Assembly: GCA_021770345.1 (NCBI GenBank)
Contig: JAETRD010000006.1
Coordinates: 186,001 to 250,000 of the forward strand
DNA from: Lachnospiraceae bacterium
GTDB taxonomy: Bacteria > Bacillota > Clostridia > Lachnospirales > Lachnospiraceae
Length of the DNA stretch: 64,000 nt
Reading direction: 5' to 3'
The position numbers were made by a program, and so were the translations under genes. Under the pieces are notes generated by a model, which saw only the letters and a program-made list of their open reading frames with translations, ran no database searches and had not been told where the DNA came from. This document shows, in pieces, positions 52,998-61,829 of this stretch; the first letter of the stretch is position 1; each line of letters starts with the position of its first letter.

Positions 52998-53891
52998 ATG
53001 ACAGAAATTATAAAGGCGATTATATTCGGTATTGTGGAGGGAATCACGGAGTGGCTGCCGATCAGCAGCACGGGACATATGATTCTGTTAGACGAGTTTT
53101 TGAAACTTGACACCACGAGGGAATTTTGGGATATGTTTCTTGTGGTGATACAGCTTGGAGCGATTCTCGCGGTGGTGCTGCTGTTCTGGAAACAGATATG
53201 GCCGTTTGGATGGGGCGGGGAGACGGAAGCGGCAGGAAAGGTGAAAGTTGCCGGAACCTGTACCGTGCCGGAGCGGCTGTTTTTGGGAAGTCTTACGGTT
53301 GACATGGGAATCATCTTAAACTGGTGTAAAATCGTGGTATCCTGTCTGCCTGCGATTGTCTTTGTCGTGCTGGGGCTGGACGACGTGTGCGACGCGTATT
53401 TTTACAATCCCGTGTGCGTGGCGATTGCGCTGATCGTCTTTGGCGTGGCGTTTCTCCTTGTGGAAAACCGCAATAGCGGAAAGACTTCGGCGGTGCAGAC
53501 GATGGGGGATATCACATGGAAGATGGCGGCGGCGATCGGCGTATTTCAGTTGCTTGCGGCGGCTTTTCCGGGGACCTCGCGCTCCGGAGCGACGATCATA
53601 GGCGCGCTGTTAATCGGCGTTTCGCGGAGAGCGGCCAGTGAATTTACATTTATCCTTGCGATTCCGGTGATGCTCGGCGCGAGCCTGCTCGAGGTTTTGG
53701 ATTTCGGTTTCGGGCTGACGGGGACGGAGTGGTCGATTCTCGCGGCCGGCATGATAAGTGCGTTTGCGGTGTCTGTCGTTGTGATTCAGTTTTTGCTTGG
53801 ATATATCCGAAAGCATGATTTTAAAGTGTTCGGCTGGTACCGGATTGCGCTCGGCGCGGTTGTGCTGCTGTATTTTGCACTGAAAGGATAA
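52998..53891 (+). CDS. uppP: Undecaprenyl-diphosphatase UppP/BacA
   Basis: 297 residues from ATG 52998 (ribosome binding site GAAAGGAAAAA). Membrane protein with the two family motifs: GIVEGITEWLPISSTGHMIL (Glu/Ser/His active site) and FPGTSRSGATIIGALLIG (second site). It dephosphorylates undecaprenyl pyrophosphate on the outer membrane face, recycling the cell-wall lipid carrier; extra copies give bacitracin resistance. Its place beside a BcrA-type ABC system 3 kb downstream is suggestive. Confidence 0.96.
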   Translation: MTEIIKAIIFGIVEGITEWLPISSTGHMILLDEFLKLDTTREFWDMFLVVIQLGAILAVVLLFWKQIWPFGWGGETEAAGKVKVAGTCTVPERLFLGSLTVDMGIILNWCKIVVSCLPAIVFVVLGLDDVCDAYFYNPVCVAIALIVFGVAFLLVENRNSGKTSAVQTMGDITWKMAAAIGVFQLLAAAFPGTSRSGATIIGALLIGVSRRAASEFTFILAIPVMLGASLLEVLDFGFGLTGTEWSILAAGMISAFAVSVVVIQFLLGYIRKHDFKVFGWYRIALGAVVLLYFALKG

Positions 53892-53909
53892 AGAAACGAG
53901 AGGAGAGGA

Positions 53910-55466
53910 ATGAGTATTTTAAATGTAGAACACCTGACACATGGGTTTGGGGACCGGGCGATTTTTGACGACGTGTCGTTCCGCCTGCTGAAAGGAGAGC
54001 ATATTGGACTTGTCGGAGCCAACGGCGAAGGCAAGTCTACTTTTATGAATATTGTGACCGGAAAGCTGATGCCGGACGAGGGGAAGGTGGAATGGGCGAA
54101 AAATGTCCGTGTGGGCTATCTCGACCAGAACTCTTCTTTGGAGCGCGGAATGACCATAGAGCAGGTACTCAAATCTGCGTTTGCCTGGCTGTTTGCGAAG
54201 GAGGAGCGCATGAATGTCATCTGTGACTCGCTCGGGGATGCGGCCCCGGAGGAGATGGAGTCGATGATGGAAGAGCTCGGCGTGATACAGGATACGCTGA
54301 CGATGCATGACTTCTATGTCATAGATGCAAAAACGGAGGAGGTGGCGCGTGCGCTTGGCCTGCTCGAGTTCGGCCTCGACCGCGACGTGACAGAGCTGAG
54401 CGGCGGGCAGCGCATGAAGGTGCTGCTCGCAAAGCTGCTGCTCGAGAAACCGGATATCCTGCTTTTGGATGAGCCGACGAATTATCTGGATGCGGAGCAC
54501 ATTGCATGGCTGACCCGCTATCTGCAGGAATATGAGAACGCGTTTATCCTGATTTCCCATGACATTCCGTTTTTGAACAGCGTGATCAATATTATTTACC
54601 ATATGGAAAACTGCCGTCTGGACCGCTATGTGGGCGATTACGACAAATTCCGGGAGGTATACGAGGTAAAAAAATCGCAGCTGGAGGCGGCCTACCGCAG
54701 ACAGCAGCAGGAGATTGGCGAGTTAAAGGATTTCGTCGCGCGCAACAAGGCGCGTGTCGCAACCCGGAATATGGCGATGTCGCGGCAGAAAAAGCTGGAT
54801 AAGATGGAAGTGATCGAGCTTGCGGCAAAGCGGCCGAAGCCGGAATTTGCGTTCCCGATGGGGAAGACGCCCGGAAAATATATCTTTGAGACAAAGGACC
54901 TTGTCATCGGCTATGACGAGCCGCTGACGAAACCAGTCTCGATCGCTCTGGAGCGGGGACATAAGGCGGCGCTCATCGGCGCGAACGGAATCGGCAAGAC
55001 GACGCTGCTTCGCAGTATCCTGGGACTGACACCGGCGCTCGCCGGCAGCGTGGAGCTCGGGGAAAATCTTGAAATCGGCTATTTTGAGCAGGAGCTGAAA
55101 GGGGAAAACAAAAGAACCTGTATCGAGGAGATCTGGGAGGAATTCCCGGCATTCACCCAGTATGAGGTGCGCGCCGCACTGGCGCGGTGCGGGCTTACGA
55201 CAAAGCATATCGAGAGCCAGGTGCGGGTGTTAAGCGGGGGAGAGCAGGCGAAGGTGCGCCTCTGCAAGCTGATGAACCGCACGACAAATATCCTGCTTTT
55301 GGACGAGCCGACAAATCACCTCGACGTGGAGGCGAAGGAGGAGCTGAAGCGGGCGCTTCTGGAATATCGGGGAAGCATGCTTTTGATCTGCCATGAGCCC
55401 GAATTTTATCAGGACATTGTGGGGGAAGTCTGGGACTGCACGAAGTGGACGACGAAAGAGTGCTGA
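53910..55466 (+). CDS. ABC-F family ATPase
   Basis: 518 residues, two fused ATPase domains and no membrane part. Domain 1: Walker A GANGEGKST, signature LSGGQRMKV, Walker B LLLDEPTNYLDAEH. Domain 2: GANGIGKTT, LSGGEQAKV, LLLDEPTNHLDVEA. The inter-domain linker (about 235-300, RRQQQEIGELKDFVARNKAR) is the part that reaches into the ribosome. ABC-F proteins act on translation, either relieving stalled ribosomes or protecting against antibiotics; this close match to the YbiT-like type suggests a housekeeping translation factor rather than drug resistance. Ribosome binding site GAGAGGAGAGG. Confidence 0.95.
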   Translation: MSILNVEHLTHGFGDRAIFDDVSFRLLKGEHIGLVGANGEGKSTFMNIVTGKLMPDEGKVEWAKNVRVGYLDQNSSLERGMTIEQVLKSAFAWLFAKEERMNVICDSLGDAAPEEMESMMEELGVIQDTLTMHDFYVIDAKTEEVARALGLLEFGLDRDVTELSGGQRMKVLLAKLLLEKPDILLLDEPTNYLDAEHIAWLTRYLQEYENAFILISHDIPFLNSVINIIYHMENCRLDRYVGDYDKFREVYEVKKSQLEAAYRRQQQEIGELKDFVARNKARVATRNMAMSRQKKLDKMEVIELAAKRPKPEFAFPMGKTPGKYIFETKDLVIGYDEPLTKPVSIALERGHKAALIGANGIGKTTLLRSILGLTPALAGSVELGENLEIGYFEQELKGENKRTCIEEIWEEFPAFTQYEVRAALARCGLTTKHIESQVRVLSGGEQAKVRLCKLMNRTTNILLLDEPTNHLDVEAKEELKRALLEYRGSMLLICHEPEFYQDIVGEVWDCTKWTTKEC

Positions 55467-55484
55467 GCAAACGGAGGGGCGAGC

Positions 55485-56177
55485 TTGAATAAGATTTTGC
55501 TGATAGACGATGACAGAGAACTCTGTGCATTGATTCGGAAAAGCATCCTGCGGGAAAATATAGAAGCGGACTGCTGCTATTCGGGCAGAGACGGCCTTGC
55601 GAAGCTGAGAGAAACCAGATATCAGCTTGTCATACTGGATGTTGTGATGCCGGAGGCGGACGGGTTTGCGATTCTGGAAAAAATCAGGGAGCGCGACAAT
55701 CTGCCCATTCTGATGCTCACGTCAAGAGACGACGGCATTTCGAAGGTGCGCGGACTGCGGGCCGGAGCGGACGATTATCTGACAAAGCCGTTTGAGATGG
55801 ATGAGCTGACCGCCCGCATCCTCTCGCTGATACGCCGCTATACCCGCTTTAACCGGGCGGAGGAAACATCGGGGAAGCTTTGCTTTGACGGCCTTACAAT
55901 TGACGCGGACAGCCGCACGGTTGTCTCCGTCAACGGAAGTTTTGAATTGCCGCCAAAGGAATTTGACGTGCTTTTTTTCTGCGCCGCACGTCAGGGAAAA
56001 ATTCTGACGAAACAGCAGATTTACGAGGCGGTGTGGAAAGAGCCGTATGTGTATGACGACGGCAACATCATGGCGATTATCAGCCGTATACGGAAAAAGA
56101 TCGAAGAAAACCCCGGCAATCCGAGATATATTCAGACGATAAAGGGAATCGGCTATCGCTTTAATAAGGAGGTCTGA
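55485..56177 (+). CDS. OmpR-family response regulator
   Basis: 230 residues, TTG start with ACGGAGGGG upstream. Receiver domain: IDDDRELC acidic pocket, Asp52 in VILDVVMPEADG, Lys in YLTKPFEMDEL. The C-terminal winged helix (about 130-228) contains FDVLFFCAARQGKILTKQQI and GNIMAIISRIRKKIEENPGN. It works with the kinase 3 bp downstream. Probable target: the four 11-bp direct repeats at 57119-57161 before the ABC genes. Confidence 0.95.
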   Translation: MNKILLIDDDRELCALIRKSILRENIEADCCYSGRDGLAKLRETRYQLVILDVVMPEADGFAILEKIRERDNLPILMLTSRDDGISKVRGLRAGADDYLTKPFEMDELTARILSLIRRYTRFNRAEETSGKLCFDGLTIDADSRTVVSVNGSFELPPKEFDVLFFCAARQGKILTKQQIYEAVWKEPYVYDDGNIMAIISRIRKKIEENPGNPRYIQTIKGIGYRFNKEV

Positions 56178-56180
56178 CAC

Positions 56181-57101
56181 ATGAACCTGCTCTGTTTCCT
56201 GCTCTTTGTGACCGCGTTACTGGCGGTCTTATATGCCGTCACGGTCACGCGCGATACAAAAAGACAGATAGCCGAAATGCTTGACGCGCTTGCCGATATC
56301 AAAAGCGGAAACGGGAACAGACGTATTCTGGCTAAAACACGGGATAGAGCCGCTCCGCTTGCTTATGAAATCAACGAGATTGTCTTATCTTATGAAAACA
56401 GGCTTGCCGCCCTCCGCCGGACGGAGGAGGCAAATAAACGGCTTATGACGAGTCTGTCCCACGATGTCAGGACGCCGCTGACCACGCTGATCGGCTATCT
56501 GGATGCGGTAGAAAAAGGAGTCGTCACGGGCACAGAGCGCGACGATTATATTGAGATTGCCTGCAGGAAATCACGCGCCCTCAAAGATTACGTGGATGTG
56601 CTTTTTGACTGGTTTAAGCTCAATTCCAACGAATTTGCGGTCAAAATGGACACTGTGGAAGCGGCGGAACTCACAAGAACGATTCTGATTGACTGGATAC
56701 CGGTGTTTGAGGACAGGCAGATCGAATACGACTTTTCAATCCCGGGACGGCCTTTTGCGGCAAGGCTTGATCCGGATGCGTATGCGCGGATCTTAAATAA
56801 TCTGATACAAAATGTCGTCACACACAGCCGCGCGGACAACATACGAATTTCTCTGCGGGAATCCGAAAATCGGGTAGAAGTACGGGTATCGGATAACGGC
56901 GCGGGCATAAAAACTCAGGATTTAAAACATATCTTTGAACGGCTGTATAAATGTGACAGTGGTTCGTCGGAAGCGGGCAGCGGTCTCGGGCTGTCGATCG
57001 CATATCAGCTCACCGAAAAAATGAACGGAAAGATAACGGCGGAAAGCGAACCGGAAAAGGGAACCGTCTTTACGCTTATGTTCCCTGCTGCGGCAGAATA
57101 G
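56181..57101 (+). CDS. Sensor histidine kinase with minimal sensor
   Basis: 306 residues. One or two N-terminal membrane helices (residues 1-22), practically no outside loop, then a HAMP-like linker. HisKA has His94 (MTSLSHDVRTPLTTLIGYLD); the ATPase has NLIQNVVTHS, VSDNGAGIKTQDLKHIFERL and AGSGLGLSIAYQL. Kinases this short in Firmicutes typically belong to cell-envelope stress systems that sense through a linked ABC transporter. The BcrA-type transporter genes follow at once, in accordance with that. Confidence 0.94.
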   Translation: MNLLCFLLFVTALLAVLYAVTVTRDTKRQIAEMLDALADIKSGNGNRRILAKTRDRAAPLAYEINEIVLSYENRLAALRRTEEANKRLMTSLSHDVRTPLTTLIGYLDAVEKGVVTGTERDDYIEIACRKSRALKDYVDVLFDWFKLNSNEFAVKMDTVEAAELTRTILIDWIPVFEDRQIEYDFSIPGRPFAARLDPDAYARILNNLIQNVVTHSRADNIRISLRESENRVEVRVSDNGAGIKTQDLKHIFERLYKCDSGSSEAGSGLGLSIAYQLTEKMNGKITAESEPEKGTVFTLMFPAAAE

Positions 57102-57118
57102 AACGATTGCTGTAAAAT

Positions 57119-57161
57119 GCAAGGTTTATGCAAGGTTTCGGCAAGGTTCCCGCAAGACGGG
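57119..57161 (+). promoter_or_regulatory. Four 11-bp direct repeats, probable response-regulator binding array
   Basis: GCAAGGTTT-type units start at 57119, 57130, 57141 and 57152 (last unit GCAAGACGG). The 11-bp period is one helical turn, so all units face one side of the DNA. This is the layout OmpR-family dimers bind in tandem. It lies 35 bp before the ABC start and just upstream of a GATAAGAT-like -10. Confidence 0.75.
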
Positions 57162-57195
57162 CGTGATAAGATAACGCATGAGAGGAGGGAACTGT

Positions 57196-58119
57196 GTGAA
57201 CAATTATGTGATTGAAACAAAGAATCTTACCAAAACGTATGGCGTCGGAACGAGTGTTGCGGATTTGAATATTCATATTCGAAGAGGACGGATTTACGGG
57301 CTGCTTGGGAGGAACGGAGCGGGAAAAACGACCACGATGAAAATGCTGCTCGGACTTACGCGGCCGACAGCCGGGGAGGTGTTTCTCTGGGATAAACCGT
57401 TGCGGGGAAATAAGAGGAACCTTCTGCCGCGCATCGGAAGTCTGATCGAAGCGCCCGGCTTTTATCCGAATTTGACGGCGGCGGAAAACCTGCGTATTTT
57501 TGCGGCGTTGCGGGGCGTGCCGGGGCCGCGTGCAATCGAAAACGCATTGGAGTTCGTCCGCCTGCCCTGCAGGGACAAAAAGCTGTTTTCCCAGTATTCA
57601 CTCGGCATGAAGCAGCGGCTGGCGATCGCCCTTGCGATCATGCATGACCCGGAATTGCTGATCCTCGATGAACCGATGAACGGACTGGACCCGGTCGGGA
57701 TTGCGGAGATCCGCTTGTTTTTACGGCAGCTTTGCGACGGGAAAGGGAAAACCATTCTGATTTCCAGCCATATCCTGTCCGAGATAGCGCTGCTTGCCGA
57801 CGATGTTGCGATTATCGACAAGGGTGTGCTGCTTGAGGAGGAGAGTCTTGCCGCGCTGGAACAAAGGAGCCGGAAATATATTCATTTTGCGGTATCGGAT
57901 ACGGCGCAGGCGGCGCGGATTCTGGAGCGTGAGTTCGGCGAAACGCAGTTTGCGGTAGAGGACGATTGCAATCTCCGGCTGTATCATCCGGAGTTGTCGG
58001 TCACAAAAATTGTCAGGGTCTTTGGGGAAAACGGTCTCGAGGTTTTCGAGGCGCATACCTGCGGGGAAAGCCTGGAAGATCATTTTAAACGAATCACGGG
58101 AGGTGAGGGAATTGCTTAG
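57196..58119 (+). CDS. ABC transporter ATP-binding protein (BcrA/lantibiotic type)
   Basis: 307 residues from GTG 57196, preferred because GGAGGG sits seven bases upstream; an ATG 18 bp earlier would overlap that site. Walker A GRNGAGKTTTMKMLLGL, signature YSLGMKQRLAIAL, Walker B LLILDEPMNGLDPVGIAEIR. The C-terminal ~85 residues form the extra domain of bacitracin/lantibiotic exporters (BcrA, NukF). With the downstream permease it probably pumps out or frees a lipid II-type antibiotic or host peptide. Regulated by the adjacent two-component system. Confidence 0.93.
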   Translation: MNNYVIETKNLTKTYGVGTSVADLNIHIRRGRIYGLLGRNGAGKTTTMKMLLGLTRPTAGEVFLWDKPLRGNKRNLLPRIGSLIEAPGFYPNLTAAENLRIFAALRGVPGPRAIENALEFVRLPCRDKKLFSQYSLGMKQRLAIALAIMHDPELLILDEPMNGLDPVGIAEIRLFLRQLCDGKGKTILISSHILSEIALLADDVAIIDKGVLLEEESLAALEQRSRKYIHFAVSDTAQAARILEREFGETQFAVEDDCNLRLYHPELSVTKIVRVFGENGLEVFEAHTCGESLEDHFKRITGGEGIA

Positions 58120-58861
58120 ACTGCTGCAATGTGAAGCGATGAAACTGAGACGATCGCGGTTTCTTTTGATTGGAATTGCGGGTACGCTGATCGTACCGTT
58201 TTTTATCATCATAAAAGCCGTCACAAGATACGGTTCGGATTCGCGGACAGTCGTAAGCCTGTTTACGCTGTATGATGACGCGCTAATGTTTCTGATGCTT
58301 TTGTTTGCGCCGCTGGTTTTGACAATCCTGCATGCATGGATTGTCAGCCGGGAATACACGGACGGGACGCTGAAAAATATTTTTGTGATCCCGGTTTCAA
58401 AGACGGCGTTTCTCTGCGGGAAATTGCTTTTTCTTGCATGCGTCACGTTTGCGTTTATGCTGATTTCCTGGCTCGAGATATTAGTGCTGGCCATTTTGTG
58501 CAGTTTTTTTGTCCCGGTGACGGATCTTACGATTCTGTCCGCGTTCTTTTTTCTTGTCCGGATGCTGTCCGGCGGGTTGTTTTTGTGCGCGACGCAGACG
58601 CCGTTTCTTTATCTGACAATCCGTACGAGAGGATTTGTCGCACCGCTGATTGCTGCCGCCGCGGTCTGCTTTGTCAATGTTGTGCTGTCAGGTTCCCCGA
58701 TCGCAGGGGTTTATCCGTGGTCCGCGTCCTGGCTTTTTGTGTGCAGACGATTCCACGGGCAAAGCTGTCCGGCAGGGCTCTCGGCGGCGCTGATTCTGAT
58801 TATGTGTTTTTGGGGGATTGCTGCGTGTCTGCTTCGATTCCGGAGGGAGGAAGTCGGATAA
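58112..58861 (+). CDS. ABC transporter permease (BcrB type)
   Basis: 249 residues from TTG 58112, overlapping the ATPase stop by 8 bp (ribosome binding site GGGAGG; a GTG at 58103 is an alternative). Six hydrophobic helices, with the family start LRLLQCEAMKLRRSRFLLIG and helices near 20-40, 55-80, 95-125, 140-165, 165-190 and 225-245. It lacks the very large extracellular loop of BceB-type proteins, which fits the BcrB/lantibiotic-immunity class. Membrane part of the transporter encoded with the preceding gene. Confidence 0.9.
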   Translation: MLRLLQCEAMKLRRSRFLLIGIAGTLIVPFFIIIKAVTRYGSDSRTVVSLFTLYDDALMFLMLLFAPLVLTILHAWIVSREYTDGTLKNIFVIPVSKTAFLCGKLLFLACVTFAFMLISWLEILVLAILCSFFVPVTDLTILSAFFFLVRMLSGGLFLCATQTPFLYLTIRTRGFVAPLIAAAAVCFVNVVLSGSPIAGVYPWSASWLFVCRRFHGQSCPAGLSAALILIMCFWGIAACLLRFRREEVG

Positions 58862-58892
58862 GGGGATGATGAGACGGCCCCGTCATTGCGTA

Positions 58893-59360
58893 TCAGAACA
58901 GTCTTTTTCCGTCGGAAATATCTATACAAAGCGCTTTTGCCATACTGGTCTGCTTATACGGATTCACCTTTTCTACCAGACCGTCACGTCGGAAAAACGA
59001 ACCCGTATTTTTGAACCAAAATGTTATGCCGGCTGTTACACACTGTTCGCGGATGCGAAGCACCCAGTCATAATCGCACACGCGGGCTTCGCGTCCCGTT
59101 TCCCCGCCAACGGTTACATGGTCTACGCCGTGAAGGTACGGCGTTAAATCAATCTCTTCCAAAAGCGGCGCACAGGCGATAAAACGCCGTTTTATCGGAT
59201 AGGATAAAAACAGCGGAAGCCTGTAATCGGCTAACGCCTGATTTTCCACAGTACAGCCGATATTCACATTATCATAGCCCGTACCCCAATCGGACGGAAA
59301 ATAGCAATTTGTGCAGCCGTCGCTTATCTTATAACAACCGGTCCACGGTTCCCAGTTCAT
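58893..59360 (-). pseudogene. DUF5131 (phage Gp37/Gp68-like) protein with in-frame internal deletion
   Basis: From ATG 59360 the frame starts MNWEPWTGCYKISDGCTNCY, the normal family start with its Cys cluster, and then jumps to PSDWGTGYDNVNIGCTVENQ, normally some 70 residues further on. It continues normally: RFIACAPLLEEIDLTPYL, HVTVGGETGREARVCDYDWV, FWFKNTGSFFRRDG. The family, about 230 residues, resembles radical-SAM proteins; the missing middle should remove much of the core. The frame is kept, so a 155-residue product may still be made. Ribosome binding site GAAGGAGGGC precedes the ATG. Confidence 0.75.
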
Positions 59361-59415
59361 ATATTGCCCTCCTTCATTTGTTCCGAGTGAATAATGCGAC
59401 AGCCCCATGCTGTTT

Positions 59416-60276
59416 TTATGAGTTCCGCCCGCTGTGGGACTTGTTTTTCGTGGGGGATTCCAGGCGAAAGCTGTCAAAGATGAATAAGTCGAAGGAGTCT
59501 TTTGCCCTCCGGTAGTCCTCCTCGCTCTTTATCGTCCAGGCGACGGACAGAGCGCCGAGCCGCCTGCAGAGCCTGCGGGACAGATTTCCGGCATCCCTGT
59601 GGTTGTAGGCGATAAAGTCCGGCCTTGTGGCGACATTGGTCACAAGATAGCTGAGGAGCAGAAAAACCGGATTGCCGCGGTATTTTTCATCCTTCCAGTA
59701 TTCCTCGCAGAGCTGTCCGCGTACGACGTCGGGCCGGTTTTTGCGGTACCAGAGCAGCGCCAGCGGATGGAAACATTCGATGCAGTAGGGGCCGCCGTAG
59801 CGGTTTAAAAGCTCGTTTCCGAGCTCGCAGACTTTTGTCTGCGCCACGTCGAGCTTGTACTCCACGATAATCGGAACTTTGCGGTCAATTGCCGCGAGCG
59901 CCTCCTCAAACGTCGGAATCGAGGCGGAGGAGCCCGCGAGGCGAAGCTGTTTTAGCTCCGCTAACGTGTAGTCCCAGACATTTCCGTCCACACCGCACAT
60001 GCGCTTTAAGGTGGCGTCGTGGAAGACGACGGGAACGCCGTCCTTTGAGAGCTGGACGTCCAGCTCGATGCCGTAGCCCGATTCCACGGCTTTGCGGAAT
60101 GCCGGGACGGAATTTTCGGGCGCCTCGGTCGTGTTGTCAAACAGTCCCCGGTGGGCATAGTGCCTGCCGAGCAGAAAACTCCGGTCAGGCCTGCAGAGTA
60201 CCCGGGGAGAAATCAGAAAGAGATAAGCGGCTGACACCGCGGAAACTGCGGCAAAAAGTTTTTGATTATTCCTCAT
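59416..60276 (-). CDS. Glycerophosphodiester phosphodiesterase
   Basis: 286 residues. One N-terminal hydrophobic segment (about 8-27) anchors or exports it. Active site: HYAHRGLFDNTTEAPENSVP with the first His and Asn, ELDVQLSKDGVPVVFHD with Glu, Asp and second His, and VEYKLD with metal-binding Glu. It cleaves glycerophosphodiesters from lipids or teichoic acid into glycerol-3-phosphate and alcohols. Downstream of the MFS gene on the same strand by 25 bp, so the two are probably co-transcribed. Confidence 0.94.
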   Translation of the reverse strand: MRNNQKLFAAVSAVSAAYLFLISPRVLCRPDRSFLLGRHYAHRGLFDNTTEAPENSVPAFRKAVESGYGIELDVQLSKDGVPVVFHDATLKRMCGVDGNVWDYTLAELKQLRLAGSSASIPTFEEALAAIDRKVPIIVEYKLDVAQTKVCELGNELLNRYGGPYCIECFHPLALLWYRKNRPDVVRGQLCEEYWKDEKYRGNPVFLLLSYLVTNVATRPDFIAYNHRDAGNLSRRLCRRLGALSVAWTIKSEEDYRRAKDSFDLFIFDSFRLESPTKNKSHSGRNS

Positions 60277-60300
60277 ATGTTTTTCTCCATTTGTGAAAGT

Positions 60301-61569
60301 TTAGTCGTCAACGTCAAAATTTTCCAGCACGTTCTTTTTCTTTTCCGGTTTTGAGTCTCCGTGCTTTACCATCGTCATCGTGAAGAATGCCAGCAGCGAG
60401 AAGATCAGCGCGTAGGGGAACAGCGTCCGGTAGGACACATGCTCGAGCAGGAAGCCGGAGAGGATCGGTGTGATTACCTGGGCTGCCATCGAGAACGTGT
60501 AATAATAGCCGGTGTATTTGCCGACGTCGCCCGACGCGGCGATTTCCACGACCATCGGGAGGGAATTGACGTTGATGGCTGCCCATGCAAAGCCGATGAT
60601 CGCGAAGAAAAAGTTCATCGTAAAATGGAACGAATTGTAAAAGGAAGCGCACAGGTAGCAGAAAGCCAGAAGTGCGACGCCGATTAAAATCGTCTTTTTC
60701 CGTCCGACTCTGCTGGAAATCGCTCCGATCGGGATGTAGCTGATAATGGCCGCCACGGTAGCCACCATCAGGCAGTTGGCATATCCGCCGTGCTCCATGC
60801 CCCAGACGTGGGTCGCATAGCGGGAAAATGCGGTGGTGACGGCGTTGTAGGCGATAAACCACAGCGCGATCGACAGCAGGATGAAAAACAGGCTGCGTTT
60901 CACCTCGCGCGGAAGCTCCGCGGTCGTAGCCGGGCCTTCGTCTATCGTCTCGTCCTCAAGAGGCATGTCCGCCCGCAGCTTTTTCTCCGGGATCGTGAAA
61001 AACAAGACCGCCACGCAGACCAGCATCAGAAGGCCGATGGAGAGAAACAGCGGAAAATAATCCGGGGACGGCCCCGCGCCGACGAGAAAGCGGATCATGA
61101 TCAGCGCGTAGACGCCGCCGACCGCGCCCATCAGATTGATGACGGCGTTCGCCTGGCTGCGCAGCGGCTTCGGGGTCAGATCCGGCATCAGCGCCACGGC
61201 GGGGGAGCGGTAAAGCCCCATGCAAATCAGCACAAAAAACAGCGCGCCGATAAACAGCAGCAGGTTGCGGCTGCGGTCCGCAAACGGCAGGAGCATCAGA
61301 AAGACAAATGCGAGCGCCGTTCCGATGAGGATAAAGGGCATGCGCTTTCCGATGCGGGTGTCGATTTTGTCGGACAGTGAGCCGAAAAACGGCAGCAGAA
61401 AGAGCGCTAAGATATTGTCCATCGCCATGATGACGCCGGTTACGGTTTCTCCGAGACCGAAGGTATCCTTTAGAATCAAGGGGATGATGTTGTCGTACAT
61501 CTGCCAGAACGCGCAGACGGACAGAAATGCAAGACCGATCAGAGTAGTTCGCCTGTAATTTAGTTTCAT
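60301..61569 (-). CDS. MFS transporter, SLC45-like branch
   Basis: 422 residues from ATG 61569 (MKLNYRRTTLIGLAFLSVCA); a longer in-frame start would run through the promoter and operators. Twelve membrane helices, with the MFS loop LSDKIDTRIGKRMPFILIGT between helices 2 and 3 and the corresponding ISSRVGRKKTILIGVALLA in the second half. Members of this branch carry sugars or glycosides with protons. The start QMYDNIIPLILKDTFGLGET recurs in Clostridia sugar importers. The upstream palindromes suggest control by a sugar-responsive repressor. Confidence 0.92.
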   Translation of the reverse strand: MKLNYRRTTLIGLAFLSVCAFWQMYDNIIPLILKDTFGLGETVTGVIMAMDNILALFLLPFFGSLSDKIDTRIGKRMPFILIGTALAFVFLMLLPFADRSRNLLLFIGALFFVLICMGLYRSPAVALMPDLTPKPLRSQANAVINLMGAVGGVYALIMIRFLVGAGPSPDYFPLFLSIGLLMLVCVAVLFFTIPEKKLRADMPLEDETIDEGPATTAELPREVKRSLFFILLSIALWFIAYNAVTTAFSRYATHVWGMEHGGYANCLMVATVAAIISYIPIGAISSRVGRKKTILIGVALLAFCYLCASFYNSFHFTMNFFFAIIGFAWAAINVNSLPMVVEIAASGDVGKYTGYYYTFSMAAQVITPILSGFLLEHVSYRTLFPYALIFSLLAFFTMTMVKHGDSKPEKKKNVLENFDVDD

Positions 61570-61582
61570 ACTGTCACCTGTT

Positions 61583-61657
61583 CGTATTTTCATACGTCCG
61601 TTCTTATCATATTTTATTGCATAAGAACAGTATAGCGGATAAACGGTGAAATGAAAA
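61583..61657 (-). promoter_or_regulatory. Promoter and two palindromes before the MFS gene
   Basis: On the minus strand TTTTCA (61652-61657) and TATACT (61629-61634) are 17 bp apart. GTTCTTAT/ATAAGAAC (61600-61607 and 61621-61628) is an 8-bp dyad covering the expected start point. CGTAT-TTTC-ATACG (61583-61596) lies in the leader. Both are fit for repressor binding. Confidence 0.65.
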
Positions 61658-61829
61658 GAGGTCTTCGCACAGAATCCGCGTGGAAACTGCAAAAGATGTG
61701 GAAGGGAAAAAGGTTTTGTGCTGCGTTGACTAGAATGATTAAATAAGAAGAGGCGGCCATCAAAGAGACGGCGAGGAGCTTATCTCCCCGAAATGAAACC
61801 CGAAAACATGCTGCTAAAAAGTGTGAGGC

